Notes: generated by a model from the sequence alone, not told the origin. A stretch of 64,000 nucleotides of DNA from Omphiscola glabra (GCA_964017045.1 OZ024809.1:11662307-11726306), one strand, 5' to 3'. Shown: positions 31,372-42,299, counted from the stretch's first letter. Numbers and translations: made by a program.

Positions 31372-31745
31372 CGGAGTGGCTATTGGTACCCGGGTACCAG
31401 AATTGAGAGTTTGAATTGAATGTACTATGTGTTTGAGATATTAATTCTTTATTTTTATAAAATAAACTACCAACAATGACATCCGAATAGCATTGAGTCT
31501 AATGGTACCCGGGTGCCAAAATGTGGCGCTGCGTGTCCGGGTCCATTTTGACTAATGCTATTCGGATGCCATTTGTAGTAGTTTGTTTTAGTTAAATTGA
31601 AGAATTAAGTTTACAAACGTATAGTACATTCAATTATCTTTTCATTTCATACCTCATTTGGTCTTACCAACCCAATAATAATTTTTAAATCGTTTTTTAA
31701 TCCCAACCTCTCAAGTCTGGTACCCGGGTACCAATAGGTGCAGCC
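31372..31745. mobile_element. Foldback (long-TIR) element with 9-bp target duplication
   Basis: A 374-bp palindromic element. Left arm: GCTATTGGTACCCGGGTACC, AATTGAATGTACTAT, AACTACCAACAATGACATCC. The right arm carries the reverse complements in mirrored order, interrupted by an extra block of about 65 bp near 31645-31710. A short loop of about 60 bp (31500-31555) contains another GGTACCCGGGTGCC. It is flanked by an exact 9-bp duplication TTTGTTGAA (31363-31371 and 31746-31754). Long inverted repeats with 9-bp duplications fit Mutator-like elements. Non-coding. Confidence 0.83.
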
Positions 31746-31787
31746 TTTGTTGAAAGTGTTCATTTTAAAATGCTTTTTCATTAGCTT

Positions 31788-32205
31788 CGCTTTTGTTCGT
31801 GGCTGGCTGGCCGGCAAAATCTTCTGACGGGTTATTGACCCGCTTCCCGACAACATATCGAGCTGAAACTTGGCACATAGACTCGTTGACGATGACAGCA
31901 CAATCTCGCAGATTTTAAGCCCCACCCCCTAAAATCCCCCCCCCCCCCCAAGTATATTGTTCATGTTTTTCAAAGGGAAGGTGAAGGAAATATCGTGAAA
32001 CGGATTTCAATAAATACAATGCCTGATGTCTGCGCTAAATGAGATCCGTTAAAATTATCGTAATTGTGTTTGGCGCGTAAAATTTTATTTTTGTTTTGTT
32101 CTGATATAATTGACGAAATAAATCTGCGGTGTAAAAGCTGGTGGGCCATTAGAATATTAAAGTAGGGCCGGCAAAAATATTTGCGGTTGCGAGCCTTTAA
32201 AAAGT
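31788..32205. mobile_element. Dispersed repeat X, copy B (no minisatellite expansion)
   Basis: Second copy of the repeat at 16195-17097: TTCGCTTTTGTTCGTGGCTG, GAGCTGAAACTTGGCACATA, GACTCGTTGACGATGACAG, a poly-C block, CGCTAAATGA, GCGCGTAAAATTTTA, then ATAATTGACGAAATAAATCT, GCGGTGTAAAAGCTGGTGGG and GGTTGCGAGCC. It holds one unit-like sequence where copy A has about 43, and no hAT insertion at its end. A 92-codon minus frame overlapping it is chance. Confidence 0.75.
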
Positions 32206-32427
32206 GGAAAGGAAAAAAAGGGGGGGGGGGCACTAATTAGAATTCTTATAAAGTGAGTTACTTGTATGCATGTTTTTTTTTCAAATTTTCATGGCCCACC
32301 CCCCCCCCCACACACCCAAATTGCTCGATATGATATTGCCTTCTATATAATATTTAGACGAAAAACTCTGATTTGGTGCGTTGTTAAAGTACATACTATA
32401 CATAATGTCACAACAAGTCTAAAATGT

Positions 32428-32684
32428 GACATCTCTTAGTCCTGTATCACTACGGATGTACCACGCTGGTGACATCTCTTAGTCCTGTATCACTACGGAT
32501 GTACCACGCTGGTGACATCTCTTAGTCCTGTATCACTACGGATGTACCACGCTGGTGACATCTCTTAGTCCTGTATCACTACGGATGTACCACGCTGGTG
32601 ACATCTCTTAGTCCTGTATCACTACGGATGTACCACGCTGGTGACATCTCTTAGTCCTGTATCACTACGGATGTACCACGCTGT
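32428..32684. repeat. 43-bp tandem repeat, 6 identical copies
   Basis: Six copies of a 43-bp unit, with GACATCTCTTAGTCCTGTAT and CACTACGGATGTACCACGCT, and no differences that I can see. The perfect identity implies very recent amplification or gene-conversion, or an assembly collapse or expansion. Confidence 0.95.
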
Positions 32685-33329
32685 GGTTTGAATTATCCGG
32701 ATACAATTTATTTTATTCAGAAATTCTCCACATTCGACCGCGAACAACTGGCGCCAAAAAAATAAACAACGATAACCGGACTGACTCCTGGGGAAAATCA
32801 ACATACGGTCAGTATTGATTGGCTTGTGACACCAATCGGTAGTGTGAAGGTAAAACACGTGTGTTTTGGGGGGGGGGGGTGGTTGGGGCAGGGTAAGGGA
32901 TGGTGGGTAGAAATATAATGTTTGCAACAGGAGAACCGAATATAATAAAAAAAAAAAAAAACAGTCGAGACAAGGGGGTGGGGGAGACAATCAATGTGGA
33001 GAATTGACGCGGCTCTAAAGTGATCTGCCCCTGGTACTAGCAGTTGTCCCCCCCCCCCAACTAAATATTTTAAAAGCCCTCGCCGATACCTCATTGTTTC
33101 TAGCCACCCAGGCGTGCTACTGTAGGACCGACCCTGGGTGGCTGCGAACAAACAAGGTGGCGTTCATCGTTTGTGACAGCTCCGGTTGTGTCAATGCGAG
33201 GAGGCCTTGTGGGGAGGGGGGGGGTGTGAGCGAGGGCTACTCATCAATACTGTCGTGGAAACAGAATGTGAAGAGGGCGAGTGTACGCGGAGGGAAGAAT
33301 ACTTTTTAGAGTTTTGTGATAACTATATC
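32685..33329. other. Unique spacer with homopolymer runs
   Basis: Poly-G (about 32869-32879), poly-A (about 32946-32961) and poly-C (about 33049-33057). No gene seen; minus frames here are Pro/Phe-rich by composition. Confidence 0.45.
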
Positions 33330-33715
33330 CAGATCTATATCTATATCTATAACTATATCTATATTTATATCTGTCTGTCTGTCTGTACTGTATGTCTGTC
33401 CGTCCGTCCGTCTGTCTATTTATTTATCAATATATATATATATCCATTATATCTGTCTGTCTGTCTGTACTGTATGTCTGTCCGTCCGTCCGTCTGTCTA
33501 TTTATTTATCAATATATATATATATATATATATCCATTATATCTGTCTGTCTGTCTGTACTGTGTGTCTGTCCGTCCGTCCGTCTGTCTATTTATTTATC
33601 AATATATATATATATATATATCCATTATATATGTCTGTCTGTCTGTCTGTACTGTATGTCTGTCCGTCCTTCCGTCTGTCTATTTATTTATCATATATAT
33701 ATATTCATTATATCT
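33330..33715. repeat. Compound ~90-bp repeat with internal (CTGT)n and (TA)n, 4 copies
   Basis: Each copy has ATCTGTCTGTCTGTCTGTAC, then TGTCCGTCCGTCCGTCTG, TATTTATTTATC and a variable-length (TA)n. The (TA)n lengths differ from copy to copy, and the rest is nearly identical. Overlapping frames of 144-191 codons in all three plus phases are by-products. Confidence 0.92.
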
Positions 33716-35235
33716 GTGTTTTCAACAGCCTTACTACACATGTGTCGTCCAGCAACAATAACAACATTAAATGACAGATTAAGACCTTTTTACATGAGTA
33801 AAGCATTTGATACGTTATTTGTGTAAATGAACTATTTACGGTACGGGCTGGTAACTCAATTATGCGCCTGGATCTGCGATCCTGCTCGAACAGAAACACT
33901 CCGTATCTTTACAGAGACGAACATTCTTCAGTTCGTGAAGTGACAGCACAGTGTGTACAACACTTGAGTTTCGGTACAGCGCAGAGACAGTACGGGTGCA
34001 CCGCCGGTCCGCTAAAACAATACGTTTACAAAAGATATCAAAGAAGATTTAAGTAAGAAAGCGAGTCGGTGGTTTCAGTGGGAGGCCCTGGTGGAATAAT
34101 CATTAATTACTGCGGGGTCTATCAGTGTCTATCACAATGAATAGTTTTGGAAGCACTGATCTTTCTCAGTCCTGTTACTAAGACAGTTAATTTCGCCGCC
34201 CCCCCCCCCCACGTGTGTGTGTGTCACGGGATTCTGTCGTTACCCAGGCATCCACATGCGCAGTGCAGTAGCTGAGTTTCGGACTCTCTCTCTCTCTCGC
34301 TCTCGCGTGGCACTGACGAGGGCGAACGAGAGCATTTCTGACCCGTACCAGCGCCCCGGTGCTCAATCAACCGAGACGGCTCTGAAACAATGGCTGACAC
34401 CGGCTGCCAACAAAGGATTCTGGGTTTAAACTGGCAGCAGCCGAATCAACTGGGGTTGGTTGAGAGGGTCCACGGATCGAAGGGCGATTTTTATGTTTTT
34501 TTTTTGTTTTCATTATTATTTTAATAAAGCGTCTTCCTTGGATGACGAACAAGTCATTCTGAAAAAAGGGGGAGGGAAGAAAATAGTGCGTCCTCCAGAA
34601 ACTTGTAATTGAACCAAACAAAGAAATAGGATACGTTAACTGGCGTAACTGTTATGTGGGACTGAGGCGAGGTTGGGGGGGGAGGCGAGGTTAGGGAGGG
34701 ACTGGATGAGCCTAGGCTAGTATCATTGATAAAATATGTGTGTGTGTGGGGGGGGGGGGGTTGCAATTCAGTTTTTTTTTGGGGGGGTGATGGTAGTTAG
34801 GTTTCTTTAATAAGAGAAGTCGGGAAAAGGGGAAGGGTTGGTCAAGGGTGTGTCCGTCCGAAATTGACTAGCGGCAAGTGCATACTAGAATAATTTTAAT
34901 TAGTTTGCATATTATGTTCGTTATGGGCCTTTTCTTCTACAGGTAATTCCCCCATCCCACAACACACACACACACACATTGTGTCACACACACTCAAATT
35001 CAAATACACTATCTTTGTTATTATTTTTATATATCAATGGCAGTGTTGATCTGAAAAAGGATTGCGGGAGGGTGGGGGGGGGTGGTTGGTTGGTTGGTTC
35101 TGTATTTGCACACACCACAAATCAAATGATCGGCGTAATGTATTTAAACTTATGTCAATGAATAGTCCCCAATAATTTGACTATATCTATCTATCTATAT
35201 ATATATATAAATATATATCTATGTAAAGGCCTTTT
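33716..35235. other. Unique spacer
   Basis: Short frames at 33862-34056 and 34217-34429 (plus) show no known domain. Contains several poly-C/G runs (34199-34210, 34749-34760, 34781-34787), an (AC)n at 34964-34978 and a (TA/TC)n near 35184-35222. Confidence 0.4.
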
Positions 35236-35487
35236 CTATGAGATAAGCCAGGGCTTGGCAAATAATGAAATATTATCATCTATGGAACCGGTTGTTAAAC
35301 GCATACATCTTTGCTCACGGTAAATTACATTGTCTGTGCATATAGCGCCTCCTTGGGACATGTAATCTAGTATTTGAGGATCATCGTAAAGGGCTAGTCT
35401 GTTTAAGTACGGATCCCATGGGCAGCATGTCCGTATTTGTATTCGTACACTTCCCTTTGAATTCAGAATGTGTCTCAAAAAAAGCAT
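35236..35487 (-). CDS. Candidate minus-strand coding exon, unknown protein
   Basis: An 83-codon minus-strand frame in non-repetitive DNA ending in a TAG stop at 35236-35238. The translation is complex and balanced, unlike the low-complexity frames elsewhere; it includes CCPWDPYLNRLALYDDP and GGAICTDNVIYREQRC, with four cysteines. No family recognised. The ATG at 35485-35487 may not be the true start: a tract TTTTTTTGAG lies just inside the frame and could be a splice acceptor, making this a terminal exon. It could also be chance or a decayed mobile-element or viral fragment. No neighbouring exon identified. Confidence 0.3.
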   Translation of the reverse strand: MLFLRHILNSKGSVRIQIRTCCPWDPYLNRLALYDDPQILDYMSQGGAICTDNVIYREQRCMRLTTGSIDDNISLFAKPWLIS

Positions 35488-36712
35488 TCCATTTTTTTTT
35501 GTTCGATTCTTTTTAAGGTATCGATATTTCTAAACGCTACACGCTAATAGCTTCGGGGCCTAAAACACGTCACGGTAGAGACACAAGACAAAGATTTGTC
35601 ACCGAGTATCAGTCATCGCGTTGCAGATTCGAGAGGAAAAGTAAGGAAAAGAGGTGTGGGATACAACAAAAAATCTTAAGGACAACCTTGCAGTACGACG
35701 CGAATGTGGCGTCAATTAATAAATACGTTTTGATCATGTATCGATCGCCCAGTCAGGCGACCGCGAGCGGCGAGTCTACGGCAGAAGTCAAACAACGGAA
35801 GTGTCGTGCTGATACACGTGTGTGTTTGTGTGTGTGAGTGGGGGGGGGGGGAGGAGGGTGATTGAAATACTTGGAGGTGTTAGGAATCGTTGAGGGAGCT
35901 GTAGGCCGAGGGCTGTGAGTTAGTCCTGCTTAGATCCGCGCGCCACGTGATATGTGTCATACTTGGGGTTTCTCATTTCCACCTGGCTTTGCTTATGCCC
36001 GGTGGTGGGGAGGGAGGGGGGGGGTGAAATTGATTCTATGTACAATGGCATAACAACCTAATTCAACTTTGAATGTTGTTGTTTTTATAATGGCTTTATA
36101 TCTTTTGTGTTTTAACGAATGAAAAAAAAAAAAGATGTAAAGGCGTTTCAGGAGGTGGGTCACTTGCAACTATTTGCTTCATTTCCCGTCCTTGCCCTTC
36201 GACTTTGTATCAGGCAACTTGCTTGTTAAGGAAAAATCGAAATGACCAACTATGGGAAATAATATACATGTAGTTACCTTTTATTTTTGAGTTCTGCATT
36301 GTTTAACTCTTAACAGATCGGAAATTCTACTTTTGTTTCCGTCACGAAATATTTACAAGCAAATGTTTCTGTTTGAAACATTTAGAAATTTTTTTTTTTT
36401 AAATGTTGACACATTAGACAAGTGTGTAAATATATTTCTAGTTAGATTTTGGAAGTAAAACAAATCCACAAAATATAAAGGTCATTTCTTTCCTCTACGC
36501 TTTGGGGGTGGGGGCAGTGGGAGGGGGGTAGGTGGGAACATTTAAAGAAACAATGGTTCAATACTTTATGACGTCATTGATGTTCCCAGAGTGTATTTTT
36601 AAAAAACCGCAAATGTCCGATGATTATCTCTTTTCAAAAATAATATTTTATTGAATTGTTCTCGTTTTTCCGGCCACCGGATATAAACGGTCGTCTGCGT
36701 TTCGGTAGAACT
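35488..36712. other. Unique spacer
   Basis: No gene seen. Contains a poly-G run near 35840-35851, a second G-rich stretch near 36004-36025, and a CRE palindrome TGACGTCA at 36569-36576. Confidence 0.45.
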
Positions 36713-36998
36713 CTTGACCCTCGCTAAACACTCGGGTGTCCACCCCGCTTGGCGTCATGTTTACAGCTTGGAGTCATGGGTACAGCTGGGTACACTAAAC
36801 ACTCGGGTGTCCGTCCCGCCTGGAGTCATGGGTACAGCTTGGAGTCATGGGTACAGCTTGGAGTCATGGGTACAGCTTGGAGTCATGGGTACAGCTTGGA
36901 GTCATGGGTACAGCTTGGAGTCATGGGTACAGCTTGGAGTCATGGGTACAGCTTGGAGTCATGGGTACAGCTTGGAGTCATGGGTACAGCTTGGACTT
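36713..36998. repeat. 19-bp tandem repeat, about 10 copies, with duplicated leader
   Basis: Unit CTTGGAGTCATGGGTACAG, almost invariant from 36836 to 36990. To its left the phrase CTAAACACTCGGGTGTCC occurs twice (36724 and 36794), each followed by one or more units, so a larger block was duplicated before the final expansion. Plus frames reading GTAWSHGYSLESWVQLG are by-products. Confidence 0.92.
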
Positions 36999-37419
36999 TT
37001 TTGTTGTTGTTGAAATCACTGGTTCACCGGATCGATATCTTTAAAAAATCAGGGGTAGCGGTCATAGCTAATACGTTCGTTCATGAGATCATTCTGTGTC
37101 TGTTGTATCGGCCGTGTAGACGGCGCCATGCGTGTCGGCAGAAGGCCTGCTCTCTCAGCTCACATTAAAGAAACAAAATTATGACATTTGCTCAAGACGA
37201 TGACGTAGATGCTATTATTACTTAACAAATTTCAATTGAAATTTGGGAACGAGTCAGTGGATATATATTTAAAAGGCCCTTACGAGAGGGTGGCGAAAAT
37301 ATAATTTAAATTTGATTCTTATTGACACAATACAGTATTGCAAACTTTTTTACTCTTGACTTAAGCACTGTGCATGTACCACGGGGGGTGGGGGTAGTTT
37401 AAACCCAGAAGTATTTTCA
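36999..37419. other. Unique spacer
   Basis: No gene or element recognised. Confidence 0.45.
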
Positions 37420-39003
37420 CCACACATTCCAAAACTCATTTACAACTCACGACTTCACACAACACTCACTCAAAACTTTTATCATCACTCCCGCAAAAGT
37501 TCGTTCACCACTCACCCAAAAGCTATTTCACCACTGACTCAAAAGTCCGTTCACCACTCACTCAAAACTTCGTTCACCACTCACTCAAAAGTTCTTTCAC
37601 AACTCACTCAAATGTTCTTTCACCACTCACTCAAAAGTTCGTTCACCACTCACTCAAAAGTTAGTTCACCACTCACCCAAAAGCTATTTCACCACTCACT
37701 CAAAAGTTCGTTCACCACTCACTCAAACGTTAGTTCACCACTCACTCAAAAGTTCTTTCACCACTAAATCAAAACTTCGTTCACCAGTCCCAAAAATGTT
37801 CGTTCTCTTCTCACTCAAAACTTCGTTCACAGCTCACTCAAAAGTCCGTTCACCACTCACTCAAAACTTCGTTCACCACTCACTCAAAACTTCTTTCACC
37901 ACTCACTCAAAAGTCCGTTCACCACTCACTCAAAACTTCGTTCACCACTCACTCAAAACTTCGTTCACCACTCACTCAAAACTTCGTTCACCACTCACTC
38001 AAAAGTCCGTTCACCACTCACTCAAAACTTCGTTCACCACTCACTCAAAACTTCGTTCACCACTCACTCAAAACTTCGTTCACCACTCACTCAAAAGTTT
38101 GTTCACCAGTCCCAAAAATTTTCGTTCACCACTCACTCAAAACTTCGTTCACCACTCACTCAAAACTTCGTTCACCACTCACTCAAAACTTCGTTCACCA
38201 CTCACTCAAAACTTCGTTCACCACTCACTCAAAACTTCGTTCACCACTCACTCAAAACTTCGTTCACCACTCACTCAAAACTTCGTTCACCACTCACTCA
38301 AAACTTCGTTCACTACTCACTCAAAACTTCGTTCACCACTCACTCAAAACTTCGTTCACCACTCACTCAAAACTTCGTTCACCACTCACTCAAAACTTCG
38401 TTCACCACTCACTCAAAACTTCGTTCACCACTCACTCAAAACTTCGTTCACCACTCACTCAAAACTTCGTTCACCACTCACTCAAAACTTCGTTCACTAC
38501 TCACTCAAAACTTCGTTCACCACTCACTCAAAACTTCGTTCACTACTCACTCAAAACTTCGTTCACTACTCACTCAAAACTTCGTTCACCACTCACTCAA
38601 AACTTCGTTCACCACTCACTCAAAACTTCGTTCACCACTCACTCAAAACTTCGTTCTCTACTCACTCAAAACTTCGTTCACTACTCACTCAAAACTTCGT
38701 TCACCACTCACTCAAAACTTCGTTCACCACTCACTCAAAACTTCGTTCACCACTCACTCAAAACTTCGTTCACCACTCACTCAAAACTTCGTTCACCACT
38801 CACTCAAAACTTCGTTCACTACTCACTCAAAACTTCGTTCACTACTCACTCAAAACTTCGTTCACCACTTTCTCAAAACTTCGTTCACTACTCACTCAAA
38901 ACTTCGTTCACTACTCACTCAAAACTTCGTTCACCACTTTCTCAAAACTTCGTTCACTACTCACTCAAAACTTCGTTCACTACTCACTCAAAAGTCCGTT
39001 CAG
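37420..39003. repeat. 23-bp tandem repeat, about 68 copies
   Basis: Unit core TTCGTTCACCACTCACTCAA (23 bp). The left end (37420-37800) is diverged; most copies from 38110 on are identical, apart from a CCACT/CTACT alternative that appears in ordered runs. Three units make 23 codons and no phase has a stop, so a 409-codon plus frame (37796-39025, KTSFTTHSKLRSPLTQNFVHHSL) is open. It starts inside the array and lacks any other domain; by-product. Confidence 0.95.
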
Positions 39004-39074
39004 TTTGTCAGTATCAAACAATTAGCTAAACGAATGAAAAATATTGCTTTACCAGTGAAAATGACGTAACGCAG

Positions 39075-39090
39075 CCAGATGACGTCAGTT
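39075..39090. promoter_or_regulatory. CRE palindrome
   Basis: AGATGACGTCAGTTCC contains a perfect TGACGTCA, 25 bp after a half-site ATGACGTAA. No gene can be linked to it. Confidence 0.2.
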
Positions 39091-39189
39091 CCGCCCTAAA
39101 CCTACACATCTGTCCAAGAACTGCGCCACAGTGTTGGTTTTTTAAATTATTATATTTCTACACTTTTATTCTCTGTATTTTTTTTTTCT

Positions 39190-39432
39190 ATGTTAAAGAC
39201 AATAAGGGACTGGAACATTCTTTCAAAAGGAACAGTTGAGGCGACAACACTTGACTCATTTACGTCTATTGCCTTCCAACCCCCAGTGCATGATACCCTC
39301 ACACAGTTACTCATGAAACCAGTGAATTATCCTCATCAAGACCAGGCACAGAAACATTGCAAATCCCATCTACATTCATAGGAGCCATAATGATCAATAA
39401 ATTGATCGTGGGCCCTTAATATATAGAAGAAG
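39190..39432 (+). mobile_element. Non-LTR retrotransposon (LINE) 3' end, 5'-truncated
   Basis: Reads TIRDWNILSKGTVEATTLDS and about 35 more residues to a TAG near 39379, matching the typical reverse-transcriptase C-terminus of non-LTR elements (RTIRDWNxLP..VV.A.SLDSF). The upstream part of the enzyme is absent. After the stop comes a short 3' UTR ending ATAAATTGATCGTGGGCCC, TTAATATATAGAAGAAGAAG. This end is shared with the SINE at 7769-7970. The clade cannot be fixed from this fragment; the short UTR would suit an RTE-type or related element. Confidence 0.75.
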
Positions 39433-39435
39433 AAG

Positions 39436-39570
39436 TGTTGCAGAAAGGTGCACCAAAAACTGTAGTACAGAAGCATGCACTCACCCCGGTGTTACAGAAA
39501 GATGCACCCAACTCGGTGTTACAGAAAGGTGCACCAAACACGGTATTACATAAAGGTGCACTCAAAAAAC
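39436..39570. repeat. About 30-bp tandem repeat, 4-5 copies
   Basis: Units of TTACAGAAAGGTGCACCAAA and CACGGTG type, starting right at the LINE end, so possibly born at the insertion junction. Confidence 0.75.
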
Positions 39571-40249
39571 CGGCCCTCGTCCAGAGATCAGGCAAGGCCC
39601 CCCCCCCCTAGCTTCTATCTCACATCTCCCATAATTTGATACCGTACTGGACTTGGGGTTATTAGAATCTGATGCAAGTCCCGGCATTCCACCCCCACCC
39701 CCACCCCCCTGTAATCTCCTCAGCTATGCCTTCTGTTGAATAGAAGCGGTCCACGGGGAGGAGCGGGGTGGTCGTGTCATTCCTTCTATTCAGGAGCGAC
39801 ATCCCCCACCTGTTGTTTGAGAATCGCGCCGGCCTTTCTGCGTCGTCCGCTGCTCCCCCTGCTGGGAGTAATTTAGGATCTGATCACATTCTGCATGCCA
39901 CGAGCCCGGAGACCCCATAAGCTGGCTTCAAAGAAAGAAACAAATATTGTAAAAATATTAGATTAATAAGAACAATGTCGCCTCTGATATTTCCCTTTGA
40001 TAGTCCATGAGATGCTTTTTTAAAGATAGAATACAAGAACTGGCTGATTTCTATTATATCTAAAAAAAAATAAATAAATAACATACAAATTAAAACTATA
40101 ATTGTCATCTAAATTGTTGTTAGCTTAATATAATTTTTAATCAAAACATATTTTCTATTGTCCATTATTTTAATTTGTAAAAAAACGAAAAAAAAACCAC
40201 ACTTTTTTTTTCTTCTTTAATTGGAAAAAGTAGGGTGGGGTTGGGTGCA
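39571..40249. other. Spacer, C-rich then AT-rich
   Basis: Poly-C runs near 39598-39608 and 39690-39710; no gene seen. Confidence 0.45.
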
Positions 40250-40439
40250 AAGGCGTAGCTAATGGGAGCAGAGGGGGGGGCAGATGAACCTGTGCGCCAG
40301 ACTAGTTAGGGGCGCCAAAATTTGCTTTGATATTATTTTATTAATGAAAATAATGGTTGCGAGAGTTGAAAAATAAACGGGGGCTCTTTATAATGAATCT
40401 TGTCCCCCGGGCGCCCAACACTCTAGCTACGCCTCCCTG
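40250..40439. mobile_element. hAT-like MITE related to family 1
   Basis: Inverted ends AGGCGTAGCTA (40251-40261) and TAGCTACGCCT (40424-40434), with GGGGCGCC and GGGCGCC blocks inside, as in family 1. Outer bases (CAAAGG and CCTCCCTG) are decayed versions of a CAG..CTG terminus. I found no convincing 8-bp target duplication. Non-coding. Confidence 0.6.
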
Positions 40440-40506
40440 GGGAGGGGGAGTATACGAGATCTGTAGTGCAGTTTAAAAAACAAAGAGTCTCCCGATTACT
40501 GTTAAT

Positions 40507-41224
40507 GTCTTGGGACGTTTGCATGTCTTGAGACGTTTGCTTATCTTGAGACGTTTGCTTGTCTTGATACGTTTGCTAGTCTTGAGACGTTTGCATGTCT
40601 TGAGACGTTCGCATGTCTTAAGACGTTTGCATGTCTTGAGACGTTTGCTTATCTTGAGACGTTTGCTTGTCTTGAGACGTTTGCATGTCTTGAGACGTTT
40701 GCTTGTCTTGATACGTTTGCTAGTCTTGTGACGTTTGCTTGTCTTGAGACGTTTGTTTGTCTTGATACGTTTGCTTGTCTTGATACGTTTGCTAGTCTTG
40801 TGACATTTGCTTGTCTTGAGACGTTTGCATGTCTTGATACGTTTGCTAGTCTTGAGACGTTTGCTAGTCTTGTGACGTTTGCTTGTCTTGAGACGTTTGT
40901 TTGTCTTGAGACGTTTGCTTGTCTTGATACGTTTGCTTGTCTTGAGACGTTTGTTTGTCTTGAGACGTTTGCTTGTCTTGATACGTTTGCTAGTCTTGTG
41001 ACATTTGCTTGTCTTGAGACGTTTGCATGTCTTGATACGTTTGCTAGTCTTGAGACGTTTGCATGTCTTGATACGTTTGCTAGTCTTGAGACGTTTGCTA
41101 GTCTTGAGACGTTTGCTTGTCTTGAGACGTTTGCTAGTCTTGAGACGTTTGCTTGTCTTGAGACGTTTGCTAGTCTTGAGACGTTTGCATGTCTTGTGAC
41201 GTTTGCTTGTCTTGGAACGTTTTC
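40507..41224. repeat. 18-bp tandem repeat, about 40 copies
   Basis: Unit GTCTTGAGACGTTTGCTT with two variable spots: GAGAC/GATAC/GTGAC and GCTT/GCAT/GCTA/GTTT. Multi-unit patterns recur (40720-40840 resembles 40865-41040). The period is six codons; a 208-codon minus frame (NVSRQA hexads, 40649-41275) and a 193-codon plus frame are both open, hence by-products. Confidence 0.95.
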
Positions 41225-41393
41225 TTCCTGCCCTTCAAAACAAGAAGCAATTTTGGTTAATTTGAAAGACAGCACACATGTGTTATATCTTGTACGGTCT
41301 GTTGGGTGAAGCCAACCATATCATCACACAGCCAGCGATAGATAAATTCAAAAATAAGTTTTTTTGAAAAATGAATGATAATTAATTTAGATG

Positions 41394-41410
41394 GCACGTG
41401 ATGTCACGTG
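41394..41410. promoter_or_regulatory. Paired E-boxes, 11-bp spacing
   Basis: CACGTGATGTCACGTGACG has two CACGTG palindromes one helical turn apart. Candidate bHLH site only; no linked gene. Confidence 0.25.
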
Positions 41411-41504
41411 ACGAGATCATACGCAATACTTACATCCAAAGAGTATATTTATTGCCTTTCTTTTTTTTTAGGATTGGTGTGTGGGGGGGGGGGGGGGCGA
41501 TAAG

Positions 41505-41990
41505 GAAAAGTACCAAAGCACGTGAGATATGAAAAGTACCATCATGATTGGACAATGAAAAGTATCATCATGAGTGGACCATGAAAAGTACCATGACGAG
41601 TGAATTGTGAAAAGTACCATCACGAATGGACCATGAAAAGTACCATCATAAGTGGACCATGAAAAGTACCATGACGAGTGAATTGTGAAAAGTACCATCA
41701 CGAATGGACCATGAAAAGTACTATCACACATGAATTATGAAGAGTATTATCACGAATGGACTTTGAAAAGTAAAATCGCACGTAAATTGTGAAAAGTACC
41801 AGCACATATCACACGAACTATGAAAAGTAATAGCACACGTAAACTATGCAAAGAGTCGACACCTAAGAACTACGAAAAGTACCAGCACCTGTGACCTTTA
41901 AATAGTCAGAACAGTGCTAGCATCCAGGTGCTATGAATGGTACCAGCACCTGAGAAATATGACAAGTACAAGAGCCGGCAAAAAACGAGT
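41505..41990. repeat. 26-bp tandem repeat, about 18 copies, graded divergence
   Basis: Unit with GAAAAGTACCATCACGAATG and GACCAT. Regular from 41525 to about 41740, then increasingly diverged to the right (AAGTACCAGCACCTG). A 52-bp dimer pattern (GAATGGACC/GAGTGAATT) is visible in the regular part. Confidence 0.85.
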
Positions 41991-42135
41991 ACATGGTAAG
42001 TGCACGAACACCTAGCCCCTATCGACGTCTATATGACACTCGATGGGTTTCTTGCCTTCCATTGTGGTTGACGCAGAGTGCCTAGGTCCCAGGTCGTACT
42101 GAACACCCGGGCGCCCCCTCCCCCCCACCCTTCAG

Positions 42136-42296
42136 ATGACGAACTGCTCCAGCCACTTAAGACCTCTTCACGCGACACACGAAGACCGTCAAGTGTCTTG
42201 TCAAGGGCGAGTCTCTTGGACGTGCTGACGACTGTGGAACATCTACAAGGACGGCTGGAGACGCTTCTCACGAGGACGTACAGAATGGTGTCCTGA
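42136..42296 (+). CDS. Candidate terminal coding exon, unknown protein
   Basis: Directly after a strong acceptor (CCCCCCACCCTTCAG ending at 42135) comes an open frame of 53 codons ending in TGA (42294-42296). It reads DELLQPLKTSSRDTRRPSSV and continues into a leucine-rich, probably helical stretch (SLLDVLTTVEHLQGRLETLL) and a short basic tail. Codons favour C/G in third position (CTG, CTC, GTG, ACG), unlike the AT-rich surroundings. The frame continues upstream of the acceptor to an ATG at 42078, giving 72 codons, through a proline run that looks intronic. No domain recognised and no upstream exon found. Confidence 0.35.
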
Positions 42297-42299
42297 GAT

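Noticed and set aside
37796..39025. 409-codon plus frame as a gene
   Set aside because: The start codon lies within the 23-bp array and the frame ends about 20 bp after it; all phases of the unit lack stops.
40250..40439. Confident target duplication for the family-1-like MITE
   Set aside because: Both flanks are G-rich, so the apparent similarity is compositional.
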